Shown: positions 1 through 11,649, numbered from the stretch's first letter. The stretch: 64,000 bases of DNA from Neoechinorhynchus agilis (GCA_051530055.1 CM121343.1:4154001-4218000), one strand, 5' to 3'. Made by a program: numbers and translations. Notes: a model not told the origin generated them from the sequence alone.

Positions 1-516
1 ATTTCACTTTATCTTAAATTAAAAAAAATACGAACCTGAACGTAAAACCTTAAAAGGACCATCGATTTTGAGCGATCAATTAATGTAAAGCGGCCACAGT
101 TGAAAGATGCCAAATGTTGTACACTCTAAAATGTAGTCTTGTTGAGCTGTTAAAAACCCAGAGATGTTATTTAGTATTTCGTGGACGAAATCCAACTCGT
201 AACTTTTTAAATATGTAAGCTCTAAAAACTTACAAGCAATATGTAAAGAGGTGGAATTGTCCACGAAATATTAAATAACATGATTACTTCACGGTGTTTG
301 AACCGCTCAACAAGAATATCTTTCCACCCGAATGTGATCTTGCATCAAACTTAAAAAAGCTCTTTGTTTCAGAATTTCTTAGAATTTCAACCCTAAATTC
401 AATTTCGAACGTTTAAAACTATCCTTTTCTGCATTTCGTTCCTCCGCCCCTCACCCGATTAAACTTCTCAACCATGTAAACGCCATTGAACATATGAACG
501 CAAACCTTGTTCAATA

Positions 517-906
517 TTAATAACAGTTGAGTTCCTGGACGCATTGAGAGCGTCTCGCGACCGAAAGAAATGCATCTTCCAGATTTTCCAATATTCCACC
601 TAGACAACCGAGCCGCTTTTGGTCATCGGATCTTTGAATTAAGGACGCCAATGAATCCATTGAGGTATTTGAACCATTTCTCATAAAGCGGCCGCCGCTG
701 TCTATCTTCCCAAAGTGGAATGTCGATTCTGGCTTCACAGTTGGCTTAGTGTAAATTATAGCCTCTTGAGCCTCGGCAATGTCACGGACGAAACAGTTCA
801 TTTGAACCAAAGTCCCGAAGATTTTGTCGTCGAAATGTTCGAGTGAGAGAAAATGGGTGCATTTTACAAAGCTATCGAGAGAACGAACTTGCACTTCAGT
901 TGACAT
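517..906 (-). CDS. Unrecognised ORF, 129 aa
   Basis: An intact ATG-to-stop frame on the minus strand that begins MSTEVQVRSLDSF and ends VQELNCY. I recognise no domain, signal peptide or membrane segment. The composition is ordinary for a soluble protein, with a D/E/L-rich stretch near the C-terminus that could form a helix. It lies at the window edge, so it may be a first exon of a gene that continues below position 500, or chance. Its length and normal amino-acid mix argue mildly for coding. Confidence 0.35.
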   Translation of the reverse strand: MSTEVQVRSLDSFVKCTHFLSLEHFDDKIFGTLVQMNCFVRDIAEAQEAIIYTKPTVKPESTFHFGKIDSGGRFMRNGSNTSMDSLASLIQRSDDQKRLGCLGGILENLEDAFLSVARRSQCVQELNCY

Positions 907-1054
907 CGCGAACCGTCACTTTGTCTTTTGGGATGATATCTCAATCAATACACAAAGAAAAACAGCTTAAGGCACAAGAACTCAAACTTCATTCTCGCTC
1001 ATAAAATCACATCAATTGATCGAAACAAATGTATTTACATGACCGTAATCGTCA

Positions 1055-2040
1055 TCCATCATCCACTGGGGATTCGTCATCCACACCAGATCCGCCATCC
1101 ACACCAGATCCGTCATCCACTCTGGATCCGCCATCCACACCAGATCCATCATCCACTCCGGATCCATCATGCACACCGGATCCATCATCCACTGGGGATT
1201 CGTCATCCACTCCGGATCCATCATGCACACCGGATCCATCATCCACACCGGATCCGTCATCCACTCCGGATCCGTCATCCACACCGGATCCATCATCCAC
1301 ACCGGATCCATCATCCACTGGGGATCCGTCATCCACTCCGGATCCATCATCCACTTCGGATTCGTCATCCACTCAGGATTCGTCACTCACACCGGATCCA
1401 TGATCTACACCGGATCCGTCATCCACTCCGGATTCGTCATCCACACCGGATCCATCATGTACACCGGATCCATCATCCACACCGGATCCGTCATCCACTC
1501 CGGATCCGTCATCCACACCGGATCCGTCCATCCACTCCGGATCCATCATGCACACCGGATCCCTTATCCACACCGGATCCGTCATCCACACCAGATCCGT
1601 CAGCCACTCCGGATCCTTCATCCACACCATATCCGTCATCCACACCGCATCCATCATCCACTCCGGGTCCATCATGCACACCGCATCCGTCATCCACACC
1701 AGATCCATCATCCACTCCGGATCCATCATGCACACCGCATCCGTCATCCACACCAGATCCGTCATCCACTCCGGATCCATCATCCACTCCGGATCCATCG
1801 TGCACACCGCATCCGTCATTCACACCGGATCCTTCATCCACACCGCATCCCTCATCCACACCAGATCCGTCATCCAATCCGGATCCGTCATCCACACCGC
1901 ATCCGTCATCCACACTATATCCGTCCATCCACACCGGATCCGCCATCTACACCGGATCCATCATCCGCTCCGGATCCATCACGCACACCGGATCCATCAT
2001 CCACTCGGGATCCACCCATCTACACCGGATCCGTCATCGT
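1055..2040. repeat. 18-bp minisatellite, about 54 units
   Basis: Tandem units of the form TCATCCACACCGGATCCG repeat for almost 1 kb, nearly every unit carrying a GGATCC site. One plus-strand frame reads (S-S-T-P-D-P)n, another (H-P-H-R-I-R)n, and the minus strand reads (D-D-G-S-G-V)n. Because 18 is a multiple of three, all frames stay open for long stretches. Single-base register changes (for example near 1528) move the STPDP peptide from one frame to another without a stop. I read this as a non-coding minisatellite; a low-complexity secreted repeat protein is the alternative. Confidence 0.9.
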
Positions 2041-2293
2041 CGTCAAAGTGATCACGAGGACCCAGAGGTACTTGGATCCTCTTCTTATTCAAACTAAATA
2101 AAACGTGTTGTCGATTAGGATCAAAACGGTCGCTTCGCGCCGATAAAAAAATTGCTATTCGCTCAACTGGATACCAAGCTCAAGATCCTTTCACGTTCGT
2201 TATTAGTAGAAAAATCGAAACGCAGTCCCCGCAATTATAAAGTGGTTCCCGGATGAGTGCCCGCTTATCGCGAAATCGCTTTATTCTTTATTT

Positions 2294-3493
2294 TTAAGCA
2301 TGAAACCATGCACGATTGGTTTCATATAGTTTCCTACTTCCTCTTTCTTTATCGACTTGCCTAACGTACGATTTCATAAATTCAACGTCCTTGATAAGTA
2401 TGTACTCGCCGCCCTTCATTCTAAATAGATCATAAAATAAGAAAGTCTCGAATATATCACACACGTCAATTCCTGTATTTTGGGCAATTTGCACCAATGA
2501 GATGTCTTTTTCCAATAGTACTCGCGAATCGCAAAGATATGAGAATAAATTGTAGCTCCAATATTTACGATAGCACAAGAGACCGGATTTTGTGAACGGT
2601 CTTTCAGGTGTCCCCGTGCGTCCTTGTTTACGACTGAAATAATAGCTAAGATTAATTAAAAATTGACCGAATCCCTGACAGCCAAATGTGGGATTGACGA
2701 AGAAGCAAGATAGGTTTGTGACTGCAGCATCGACTTCGCTTCTACTAAAGTATCCAATAAAAGCCCCGTCAGAGTATCTGTAAAGAACGTAAAAGGTAAA
2801 AAAATCGGGCATGTTGCACTCGGTTTTGGACGCAATGAACCGAGCTGCAAATCGGGATAAGTTGAGACAAACTTCTCGGTCTACTTTCCCACTGGCTTGG
2901 ACTAGCCGAACGCGTGTTTTTTCCCTCCCATGAAATCCACAATATATCTCCTTCCCGAACGTCTTTAGTTTTCTAGCGTACGGACATCGCCATAGGTGTC
3001 GGTTGTACTCGATTCGACTTGCCAGTATTTGAAAGCAGTCGACACATACACAAATATGAAATGATTTTGGAAAACCGACCGCGTTTTTGTTCAATTTAGG
3101 ATCGACTAAAATAACATCTTCGCCCAATAATACCAATTGTCTTTCCAGATTGACACCGTCAGACGTAATGAGAGAAAGATCCACACAGGTTGCCATGAGC
3201 TCTATTTGCAGTAGAGCCGATGACAATTTTTTATCGAACTGATCAAGCATATTTTTTTTACATAGTTGTACAAACAATTTATCCTTCAAAATCTCATCGG
3301 GATCAGGACTAATGAGCAGTTCGACAATGCGTACAATTAGACTATTTGTCGTAAGTTTATTAATGCGCTTTCGAAGTGTGTTCGATTCCTCTAAGCCCAT
3401 GATAAATTGAAGCATCAATAAGATTTCTTGTTGGCGATTGGTCCATTTCTTGCAATTGAGTAAATAAGAAGTGCGAAAGAGTAGTGATGGCAT
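2294..3493 (-). CDS. MYST-family histone acetyltransferase (divergent)
   Basis: A single-exon 399-aa protein that should acetylate histone lysines from acetyl-CoA in the nucleus. The C-terminal half carries the MYST domain: a C2HC finger (C150, C153, H166, C170), the acetyl-CoA loop GCQGFGQFLI (residues 271-280), and the strongly conserved GTPERPF with E297 as candidate base; C263 sits at the usual catalytic-cysteine position. The motif before it, usually centred on an autoacetylated lysine, is poorly conserved. No chromodomain or PHD finger is visible; the N-terminal 130 residues are not recognisable. MYST identity is clear, the subfamily (KAT5, KAT7 or KAT8) is not. The gene is head-to-head with makorin about 1.8 kb away. 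Confidence 0.87.
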   Translation of the reverse strand: MPSLLFRTSYLLNCKKWTNRQQEILLMLQFIMGLEESNTLRKRINKLTTNSLIVRIVELLISPDPDEILKDKLFVQLCKKNMLDQFDKKLSSALLQIELMATCVDLSLITSDGVNLERQLVLLGEDVILVDPKLNKNAVGFPKSFHICVCVDCFQILASRIEYNRHLWRCPYARKLKTFGKEIYCGFHGREKTRVRLVQASGKVDREVCLNLSRFAARFIASKTECNMPDFFTFYVLYRYSDGAFIGYFSRSEVDAAVTNLSCFFVNPTFGCQGFGQFLINLSYYFSRKQGRTGTPERPFTKSGLLCYRKYWSYNLFSYLCDSRVLLEKDISLVQIAQNTGIDVCDIFETFLFYDLFRMKGGEYILIKDVEFMKSYVRQVDKERGSRKLYETNRAWFHA

Positions 3494-3859
3494 CTAAGGA
3501 GAATGGGGACGAATGTTCACATATTGCCCAATCCCCTCTCCGATATCATAGTCCGAAATGAACAACTTGAGGAAAGACACAAACTCCATTGCAATCCACT
3601 CCAAAATCAACAATCGCATTCATTGAACAAATCAGAACTCGAGGGTTTTCACGAGGACTCAAACGGGGACTTGGGTACTCTTCTTATCCTTTGTGTGCTA
3701 TAAATCAGACCGACTCATGGTTCACAGCTTCCAAATAACCTTTTAGACGAGCGTTTATCTATCAGAGGAATTGATGATCTTTATATTTTAAATTTTACAC
3801 TGGCAAGCCAGTTTTGTTTCCAACATCATTAAATTTAGTTTGTCCCTTCTTGTCCGGCT

Positions 3860-4195
3860 TAAAATTCAAAGAATTGCGCAAACTGCTCTTGTTTACTCTG
3901 GGTTCTATTTGGTCGTCTTAAACCTTTGCCCCTGGGGAATTTTGTTTCAACGTTGTCCAATGTTTTCTGTAAAAACAGCATTTTTGTGACTTTAAATATC
4001 ATTAGGCTTTTAGTGTTTCATAGAAAGTAATCCGTTATAGTTCGAGATCGGATACAATCATTTTGTGAAGAAAAAAATCCCAAACTGTTCACCGTAACAT
4101 GCATCCAATAATAAAATTCAAAGAATTGTGAAAAATGCTCTTGTTTACTCCGGGTTCTATTCGGTCGTCTTAAACCTTTGCCCCTGGGGAAACAC
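3860..4195. repeat. Direct duplication, ~85 bp, two copies
   Basis: The block at 3860-3950 (AAAATTCAAAGAATTG ... CCCCTGGGGAA) recurs at 4113-4195 with a handful of substitutions. The copies lie about 253 bp apart in the same orientation inside the MYST/makorin intergenic region. Confidence 0.85.
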
Positions 4196-5051
4196 TTCCA
4201 TTCGGGGAAGGTGCTTAAATTGCTAGAAAAAATGAGCTATTAGGATTTATCGTCGGATTTCCCTCCCGACACAACCAAATGGACTTTGGAGTAATCGAAC
4301 AACGGATTTTCAGATGAGACAAATTATCCATAAAATCACATCAAGTATACTGATCATTAACAATCGATACAATTTGATTGAAACTAGCTTAAAATAAACT
4401 TTTCGTCGAATAACAAATAGATGTTCATTATTTTAAATGTCATATAATTTGAATTGTTTCCTTGTCTATGATTGGCCAAAAGTTACGCAACTGTTCCTGT
4501 ATCTTATTAGGAAGCAACCAATGACGTTCTCTTTGGAATTTCGTGATTCGCTAGTTTCGACGATAATGCACAATTAAAGTCCTAACTGAATGATCGATTT
4601 CAATGCACTCGAGAAAGCACGATAATTTTAGTTTTCATCTTTGTGTCCAACTACTATTTCTGGTTTTATTTGACAAGATTAATTAACCCCAGAGCTAGTT
4701 TCTTTTTTATCGGGGAATTCCTCAAAAGCGACAACGAATTATTCGAATGCGGTCGGTTCCCAGTTATACCCTGCGGCCTAAGCAAAAAGACTTGAGAATG
4801 AGGTAACAGCAAACGGCATTCAGGTCGTTTCGGCATACCTTGGCCGTTGTGTGCCACACGAAAGGCAAAATCACTCCACCATGATCGTAAGTTCCAATAG
4901 ATTGGTGGCTGAAAGAACACCGAAATTCGATAAAAATCCATACATGACTGGAGAAATTTAAGTCGGTATTGGACGACTATTTCTAATTTTTAGGTGTTAA
5001 TTCAAAGTGATGGTCACTTTCACCGAAGACGAGGCTGAAGCGAGTGAAAAT

Positions 5052-5143
5052 TGACGTAACCGGCGCATTGGTTTGTTCGCTGAAAGTTGTCCGAAAACTG
5101 GCAAGTGACCTCGGTGTGAATTCTTCCCGACTTGTTTACGTCA
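5052..5143. promoter_or_regulatory. Pair of CRE/ATF-like sites upstream of makorin
   Basis: TGACGTAA at 5052-5059 and its reverse complement TTACGTCA at 5136-5143 lie 77 bp apart, 125-216 bp before the makorin start codon. These match the consensus of CREB/ATF bZIP proteins. Binding is inferred from sequence only. Confidence 0.45.
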
Positions 5144-5267
5144 TTTGTTTATATCCGATAATACGCGCACGCAGCGCATACGTCGTGCTGGAATGGCTCA
5201 CGTATTTTTTTTAGTTCACCTCTTCGTGGAAGGTTCTCCTGTTATCGTCCTTTGTTTTAGATTTGTG

Positions 5268-6113
5268 ATGAATGGACGTGGTAACTTAAAAGAAGGCCTT
5301 AAATCGGAGGTTATGGATGGTAGTGCGGTAGAAGGAGGATCCGAGGCGTCGTTGATTGAAGATGAGTGTCCGATTTGCCTTGAAAAGGTAAAGAATACTC
5401 CAACGGGTCGGTACGGTATCCAGGATGGATGCGAACACCGAGTTTGTCTACAATGTCTTCGAACGTGGCGTACCGACTGCCGTTTTTTGAACCACCGCCA
5501 GTGCCCTTGCTGCAGAAAGAGGTGCGACCTCGTCATACCGACGAAGGTTTGGTATAAGACCAAGGAGGAACGTGAGAAAATGATCAATGATTATCGAGCA
5601 CGAGCCGTGAGGAGATATTGCAAATATTACCTTAATCAACAAAACTGTCCATTCGATAAGATGTGTCCTTTCAGCCATAAAGAAATTGAGACGAGCATCG
5701 ATGAACCTGACGATCCGCTGGATGAACAAGATTTTTTTAACACCGACTCGTCGGAAATTTCAGTTTCCGAGGTGGATTTTCTCTCATTCCAATATGAACT
5801 AGATGAGGAGGACGACGACGATCTTGATACTTTAGGTGATGACTTCTTTGAACGAGAACTGACCATTGAGACAGAGGTGATGTTTCTAAGTCTCTTGATC
5901 AGTCTTTTAATGGACGAATCTCAAAATATAGACTACATGATCGATGATTTCGCATACCGAGGCTTCGTGGAAAACGATGATAATGATGAACTTGAGATGC
6001 TCGATATTTTTGAGGATACAAATGAAGAGCATAATTATGACCCTGTCTGGGAGGATCAGTTTTGGACTGAGGACGATTTTAATGAAAATAGCTTTGACGG
6101 CGATTATGATTAG
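5268..6113 (+). CDS. Makorin-type RING E3 ubiquitin ligase
   Basis: A 281-aa protein with a C3HC4 RING (residues 34-82: CPIC, CEHRVC, CLRTW, CPCC) followed at once by a CCCH finger (C118, C127, C133, H137). A RING followed by the sequence around VIPTKVWYKTKEER and then CCCH is the makorin signature. The usual N-terminal CCCH fingers and the makorin Cys-His block are missing, so this is a shortened member. The C-terminal half is very acidic (Asp/Glu runs from about residue 145). I chose ATG 5268 because the open frame upstream contains an acceptor-like TTTTAG at 5255-5260, and the residues before this Met look untranslated. TAF11 follows 186 bp downstream on the same strand. Confidence 0.85.
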   Translation: MNGRGNLKEGLKSEVMDGSAVEGGSEASLIEDECPICLEKVKNTPTGRYGIQDGCEHRVCLQCLRTWRTDCRFLNHRQCPCCRKRCDLVIPTKVWYKTKEEREKMINDYRARAVRRYCKYYLNQQNCPFDKMCPFSHKEIETSIDEPDDPLDEQDFFNTDSSEISVSEVDFLSFQYELDEEDDDDLDTLGDDFFERELTIETEVMFLSLLISLLMDESQNIDYMIDDFAYRGFVENDDNDELEMLDIFEDTNEEHNYDPVWEDQFWTEDDFNENSFDGDYD

Positions 6114-6299
6114 GTGCTTTTAGTTACAGAGACATGACGGGTTCATCAAATCCGAACCCGCATGTCGTTATTTACGATTAAATTCAGGTTTATTTGAGTG
6201 CTCTGGATACAAACGGCATTTGATCTAATCGATTGTACTCGATATATTAGTATTTTGCGGTCATCAGCATTCATATTACACGTTGTCTTCTTTCTTCAG

Positions 6300-6827
6300 A
6301 TGAATTTTATCGATGCCGAGCAGCACAGATTCGGCAGGATGTCCATTGATCGCAAACGCAGGAATCCCTACCTCTCGGATAACAGTAACGACGATCAGTC
6401 GGAGAAATCACATCCATCGACTCCCATTTCTGGACACAATTCCGACGAACAAGCTCTTATACGACGAAAAATCATTTTGGCTAATCTGAGCGCTGAACAG
6501 CTCGATAGGTACGAGCAGTTTCGCCAAGCATCACTTTCGAAACAAACTGTCAAGCGCATTGTTCAAAGAGCGTTAAAGGTGGTTCCTCGTAACGACACTG
6601 TAATAATTTTAAGTGGAATCGCCAAAATTTTGGCAGCCGAATTGATTGGCAAAGCATTGGACATACGAGGGCGAACCGATGAGATGAGGATGGTTCCTCT
6701 AAGCCCCGCAGATATTCAAAAAGCGAACGAAAAACTTAAAAGGGAAACGAAATTTGACTTTTTTGGACAAACCGAGGAAGATCTTGACACGACTATTACA
6801 AATTTTACTACAGAGAAAAACGATTAA
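6300..6827 (+). CDS. TAF11: TAF11, TFIID histone-fold subunit
   Basis: A 175-aa protein. Residues 62-150 match the TAF11 histone fold: LSAEQLDRYEQFRQASLSK, then VKRIVQRAL, VIILSGIAKILAAELIGKAL, and a final helix with PLSPADIQKANEKLK. In TFIID this fold pairs with TAF13 and contacts TBP/TFIIA. The N-terminus is short, basic and Ser/Asp-rich. ATG 6300 follows directly on TTCTTTCTTCAG, a textbook acceptor, so the mature 5' end is probably spliced there, possibly to a leader. The open frame extends 34 codons upstream but looks non-coding. Close same-strand spacing after makorin would allow co-transcription. Confidence 0.88.
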   Translation: MNFIDAEQHRFGRMSIDRKRRNPYLSDNSNDDQSEKSHPSTPISGHNSDEQALIRRKIILANLSAEQLDRYEQFRQASLSKQTVKRIVQRALKVVPRNDTVIILSGIAKILAAELIGKALDIRGRTDEMRMVPLSPADIQKANEKLKRETKFDFFGQTEEDLDTTITNFTTEKND

Positions 6828-7601
6828 GGTATGAGCGATTGCGATCGAAGGAACAAATAGTTTTAGCTATGACTGCACAATTGCCAAATCAACAAGATCA
6901 CTAATTTTTTTTGCTTAGAACGTGGATCTGAGTGATTGGTTTTCTTCAAAGCTCCAGTGAGTGAGACTGGAGGGTCTTTGGCTATAAGAAAAAGCGGTAA
7001 ACCTTTTTGTGGTCATGACCCCACCTTAGAAACCCAAAATATACCCGGGAAAATATGTGGTTAGTGACGCAAATATTACAAGAAAAAGCGATAAAAGAAG
7101 CAGAAAAATAGAGTATCTTTTTTATTTGTCATCATTAAGCAACTAGAGTCCATGGATACATTATTTTTTTTGCTTGAATTAAATAAAATTCAGCATAGTG
7201 TAGTGATTGTTCTTATTTGAGCACTATACGCGGTTGAAAACCAACGTTTATTTTGAACCAATATTATGGAAGACATAAAACTCCGAAATATCGGTGTCAA
7301 AAATAAACATTTGTTTTCGATCGCTCAAATTGCTTTGAAGTTGAATGGACAATCGACTTAGTGAGATTTACGGTATAAAAAATGCAGTCGAAAGCAGCAA
7401 TGCACAATTTTTAATGAAAAAACTCCAAGGTATCATTTGATAGAATGAAGACAGCGTTTACGGATAAATGTTTTAGCCATCGCAAGATTTTGAGCTCTAC
7501 TATTACACCTCTGCATTCCACTTGCACAAATTTCTTTTTACGAGAAAACCAGGAAAATGATCACAAAAACTGATTTTGTATTCGATTGAAGAGAGATTTT
7601 G
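6828..7601. other. Convergent intergenic region
   Basis: Lies between the 3' ends of TAF11 (+) and VPS39 (-). AT-rich, with AATAAA-like runs near 7180. I see no gene, RNA or repeat. Confidence 0.6.
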
Positions 7602-10409
7602 TCACTTGTTTTTTCTACGTTGGTTATGCATACATCCGAGATGCACTAGTGACGAGTTGGGGAGTCTTACAAATGCACTTGTTCCAATTTTTCGAATGCA
7701 AACAATACAAGACCTAGCTGAACTTACAATGAAGGATTGTTCCTCTAGAGCAACTAATTGATTCTTTTTCTTGGTCAATTGGTATTCATCTACAGTCTTT
7801 ATCCTATTTAGCTTACTTAGATTGTTCATATTGGATACTATCGATCTATATATGAACCGATTTATCCTTGTGAAAGGAAGGTCGTCCGAAAATTGCTCCA
7901 AAATTGAATAAGCCTGTAATCGCGATTTCTCTGAAAATTCTGGATCATTAATGAGTTTTAGCCCCGCTTTGAAATTTTCACTTTGCTCGGGAGATTGCAG
8001 CAAACGTTTAGCGATATATGCAGCATTAGCACGATCTGGTCTTGTTTTGATCTTGTCAATTGCTTCGATTGAATCACTCACAAGTTCATTGCTACTTCCG
8101 GTGTTCGACAAACAATCGTTTATCAATTCAAATAGCTGTTTCTGATCAAGAAACGGAGAACCATCAGAAATACGTATATTCGAAAACCTCTCAATGATTT
8201 CGGGAATCAATTCGTAATTGGGTTTAATCGACTCCGTACTGCACATTGCATGCATGAGCGTTGAAAATAAGTCCGAATCGAGGTTTTTATCATCGACCAT
8301 TTGGGAAACAAGACTAGACGCCATTTCAATTTTAACTTTTTCGCATAAATTAATTTCGTTCTTAATCAAATATTTTAAGTATTCAAGCCCGATCGCAGGT
8401 TTTGTAGTTTCCACAATGAATCGGAATATCTGTAGGATATGAGTCTCGTCGTTAAGATAAATGTAACAAGAGCCAATACTGTAGTCTTTGATCTGAATTA
8501 AAGTTGCGTCTTGTATTATCAGATGTAAAAATCGACAAAAATCGTTGCTCGTCCGTATTCTTCAAAACATTTATTGACCCTTCAACTATAAGATCGAAGT
8601 CTTCGAATTGCAACTGACTTATATTCCTTATAAGTGCATTCACGGCACTCTTATCGACAGAGCCACTACATTTGCTCAACTGCGACAAAAGCAACCTAGC
8701 AGCTTTCGCATTGCAATTACGAGTTTCGTAAAGGAACACAGCATCGTCTACTCTTTTATTCAGCATTAGAAGCCGGACGGATTCATCGATGTGGCACTGA
8801 TTATTGGCCATTCTCACCATATTTCGGATAAGGCGATTATTGACCAATAGAAAGCTTCTTAAAAGGGCGGTGTCAATTATTGGCAATAACTCAGCATCTT
8901 TTCTTTGAAAAAGGAGCTCTTGTCTTTTCAATGTAAGATACTTAATCAACTCATTCAGCATTTCTGAGCAGTTCTTACAATTCGCTGCATTCGAATCAGT
9001 ATGACAATTCAAATCCCATTCGATAACCGGGGCGTAGAAGTCACTTCGCTCAATGGGTCGGCAAAAGTCTGGCGTAATTCGAACAGTAGAGTATTGAACG
9101 AGTTCGTCGTCGACTGCTAACAACACATTTAGTATGGGAATCTTAGTTTCGTTTCTAAAAAGCTCAAATGCAATTTTATACTTATTTTCTTTGAGATAAT
9201 AGGATGCCTCATAGAATTTCAGATCAATAATTCCGATTTCCTAGGAAGTGCATCATTCGTAAGAATATAAAGTTATGATCACTCACCTCAGGCTGAGTAT
9301 TATCGCATTTGCATTCCATATACCATATCATCTTTGGTGATGTGAGCATAAACTCATTGTAGCTATGGGGGTCTACGGACAAATGTAGCCATTGATCAGG
9401 CGGTGAGTTGATTTGGCTTGAGGAGCAATCTATGTGATAAAGGAGTGATTCTAAGGGCTCCTTGGTGAGGAATGGGTGCATTTTGACGGCGATCGATTGA
9501 TCCTGAAGTAAAGCGAACACGAAAACTCGATTACATCCGAGTTCTAGGACTTGACCGGGCCAGTGCATTCTAGAAGATGTTCTTGCGCCATTACTGAAGC
9601 AAATGGTAGTGTCCTCAGAATACTGAACGTACACTGAATCGCCTGTAGAACTCAGAATAACAGGGGATGTGTGCACCTTTTCGCAAACAGTTCTGATCGG
9701 GTCGACGTTACCCGGATGATTCGGTAGAATGCTTTTTCCGTAAGCATACATTGATTTTTTTCCTAAAAAGCAATAGATGTCGCCATTGTCACACACAAGA
9801 GCCTGGTCGTGGCTTGTTAGGCCATCGATTTGAGTCCAGTTTTTGTAGACTTCTTCGTTTTTCAAATCGGTGCATAAACACCATAAACGGCACAGACTAT
9901 CCACCATGCAAACATGAATGTGATTCGATAAGGTATTCGTCAATCGAATGCTATATATCCTATGCCGTATCATTGATCGCAATGGCGAAAACGGAGACCG
10001 TCGAGCTTCAGAAAATTCGAATTCTTTGCTCATATCCACTGTGGTCGTTATCGATAATTGTCCTTCGGTTATGCGCATTATGTACAAAATATTGTCCGGT
10101 GCCTCTGCCAAAGCACCAATCAAACTTGAATCCACTATTTTGATTACATATCAAGAAGCTCCGAAGATCCAAAGAAGTACGAAATTCGAAGATTCGAGAT
10201 CTACGAAATTTAATGCTTCCATCTTGTAATTTTAGCACTATAAATCCGTCTTCGTTCTTATGCCGATTCTTTTTTAATAAACATACATCGCAGTTTCCAT
10301 TGGTGGAAATAGTCGATGCGATCCAAGTTTCATCATGATCCTTAACTTCCAAAAGTTCAAAATCGCAAGAGTCGTCAATAGTCAAAGTTCTATTGATGGA
10401 ATATGCCAT
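7602..10409 (-). CDS. VPS39: VPS39/Vam6-like HOPS tethering subunit
   Basis: HOPS/Vam6 tethers late endosomes and lysosomes before fusion. The order is an N-terminal beta-propeller-like CNH region (10409 to about 9290), then a helical region with the Vps39 core (IIDTALLRSFLLVNNRL ... NQCHIDESVRLL ... EDFDLIVEGSINVLKN near 8900-8560), and a C-terminal zinc-binding end (CIVC ... LGC at about 7640-7700). Two introns are exactly 46 nt: 10135-10180 joins FEF to LDSSLIG in phase, and 9241-9286 (GTGAGT...CTAG) joins TQPE to IGIIDL. A junction near 8415-8560 shows a frame change for which I find no clean GT-AG pair. The CNH part is much diverged from vertebrate VPS39; identity rests on the middle and C-terminal parts. 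Confidence 0.8.
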
Positions 10410-11640
10410 AATCGATCGCAGAATATTCGAACGGTTACTCTAATGCCATCCACGTCACTAGATTTCTTTTTTTGGACAGTATTCCACGGAAGAAAAAAAC
10501 GACATTTTAAAACATGTCAAAAGACTCAAGTTTTGATCAACTTTCGAATGCAAATATTTGGAGAACTTTTTCTGAGAAATCCATCGAAAATTCTTGTGTT
10601 CATAAAGATGGCCATTTTAGTTCTTATTCTCGACAATCGTATCTCGTCATGTACTTTAAATGGAATATAGTTATCATTTTGTTTATCGAAGGCAAATAAT
10701 CACCTGTAAACCATTTGTCTTGCAATGTAAATCAACGAAATAATTAGTCGTGATTAAGGAAAGGTTTCCCTAGGACAATGATTTAACTTATCCTTGCTTC
10801 TTTATAAAAGAAAATCATCAAGTGAATACATTTGATAACGAACACAGGATTTACACAATCCGCTAAGCAGCAAAAATACGCAAATCCTCAAGTCTATCGA
10901 AATCAATTTTAATAAACTTAAAATTACGATATGGAAAAATTACCTTAAATCAAATAAGGAAATATCAACGAAATCGATTATCAATTTGTGCAATTCGATG
11001 AAATTTTAATTCTGCGCTATTGCTGCGAAAGTCATTCATTTTCTTAATGAACGAATTACTGATTAAGAAATTTAGTTTTCATTTTTCGGACGTCAAATGT
11101 CCATGAAAACGGTGAAGTGTGGGATGAAAACGATCAATAATGTTTCGAATTATGATTTTTATGAAATATTTTTCAATAGCGATTGAAATAAAAATCTGAT
11201 TTCCAACAAGTTGTAAATTTGACATTTCTCTTTATAGGAATTAGTGATTTGAAATGATATTTTCTTTTAAAACGATATTTATAGGCGCGATTTTTAATTG
11301 AAATGTTAAAATCATTGGAACAACTTTTTAAAATTTATTAGGCTCATTGTTATGCAAATAAAAAATTCTTGAAAATTTAAACTAAAAAATAACGAACAAA
11401 ATTTGAGTTGAAAAGTTAGCGGAAGAAATGATTTCTTTGAAAGAATAAAAATTTAGTTCCAAGAATTCTTTAAATGTGTTTCAATGGACAATAATTTCTA
11501 AATGTCGATCGATGTGTTGATATAGTCAAACTATTTTCTGTATTGATTAGCCATTTATTGATTTAAGTGAATCGATATCTTCTTATTGCAATTTGAGAAA
11601 TTTCGCGAATTTTATGCTTACATTAATAAAGACGTGAATT
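10410..11640. other. AT-rich intergenic region
   Basis: About 1.2 kb upstream of VPS39, very AT-rich with many A/T runs. It holds the VPS39 promoter by position. I see no gene or repeat; short frames here are chance. Confidence 0.6.
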
Positions 11641-11649
11641 TCACTAAAA

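Larger units (their letters stand above)
3494..5267. promoter_or_regulatory. Divergent intergenic region between MYST and makorin
   Basis: Both flanking genes point away from this 1.8-kb segment, so it probably holds both promoters. It contains a direct duplication of about 85 bp (3860-3950 and 4113-4195) and two bZIP-type sites near makorin: TGACGTAA at 5052-5059 and TTACGTCA at 5136-5143. The last bases before the makorin start, TTTGTTTTAG at 5251-5260, look like a splice acceptor. Short open frames here (for example 4666-4941 minus) show no recognisable domain. Confidence 0.5.

Noticed and set aside
1029-2101. Long proteins from the minisatellite on both strands
   Set aside because: They overlap in every frame, differ only by repeat register, and the repeat peptide jumps frame where the unit slips.
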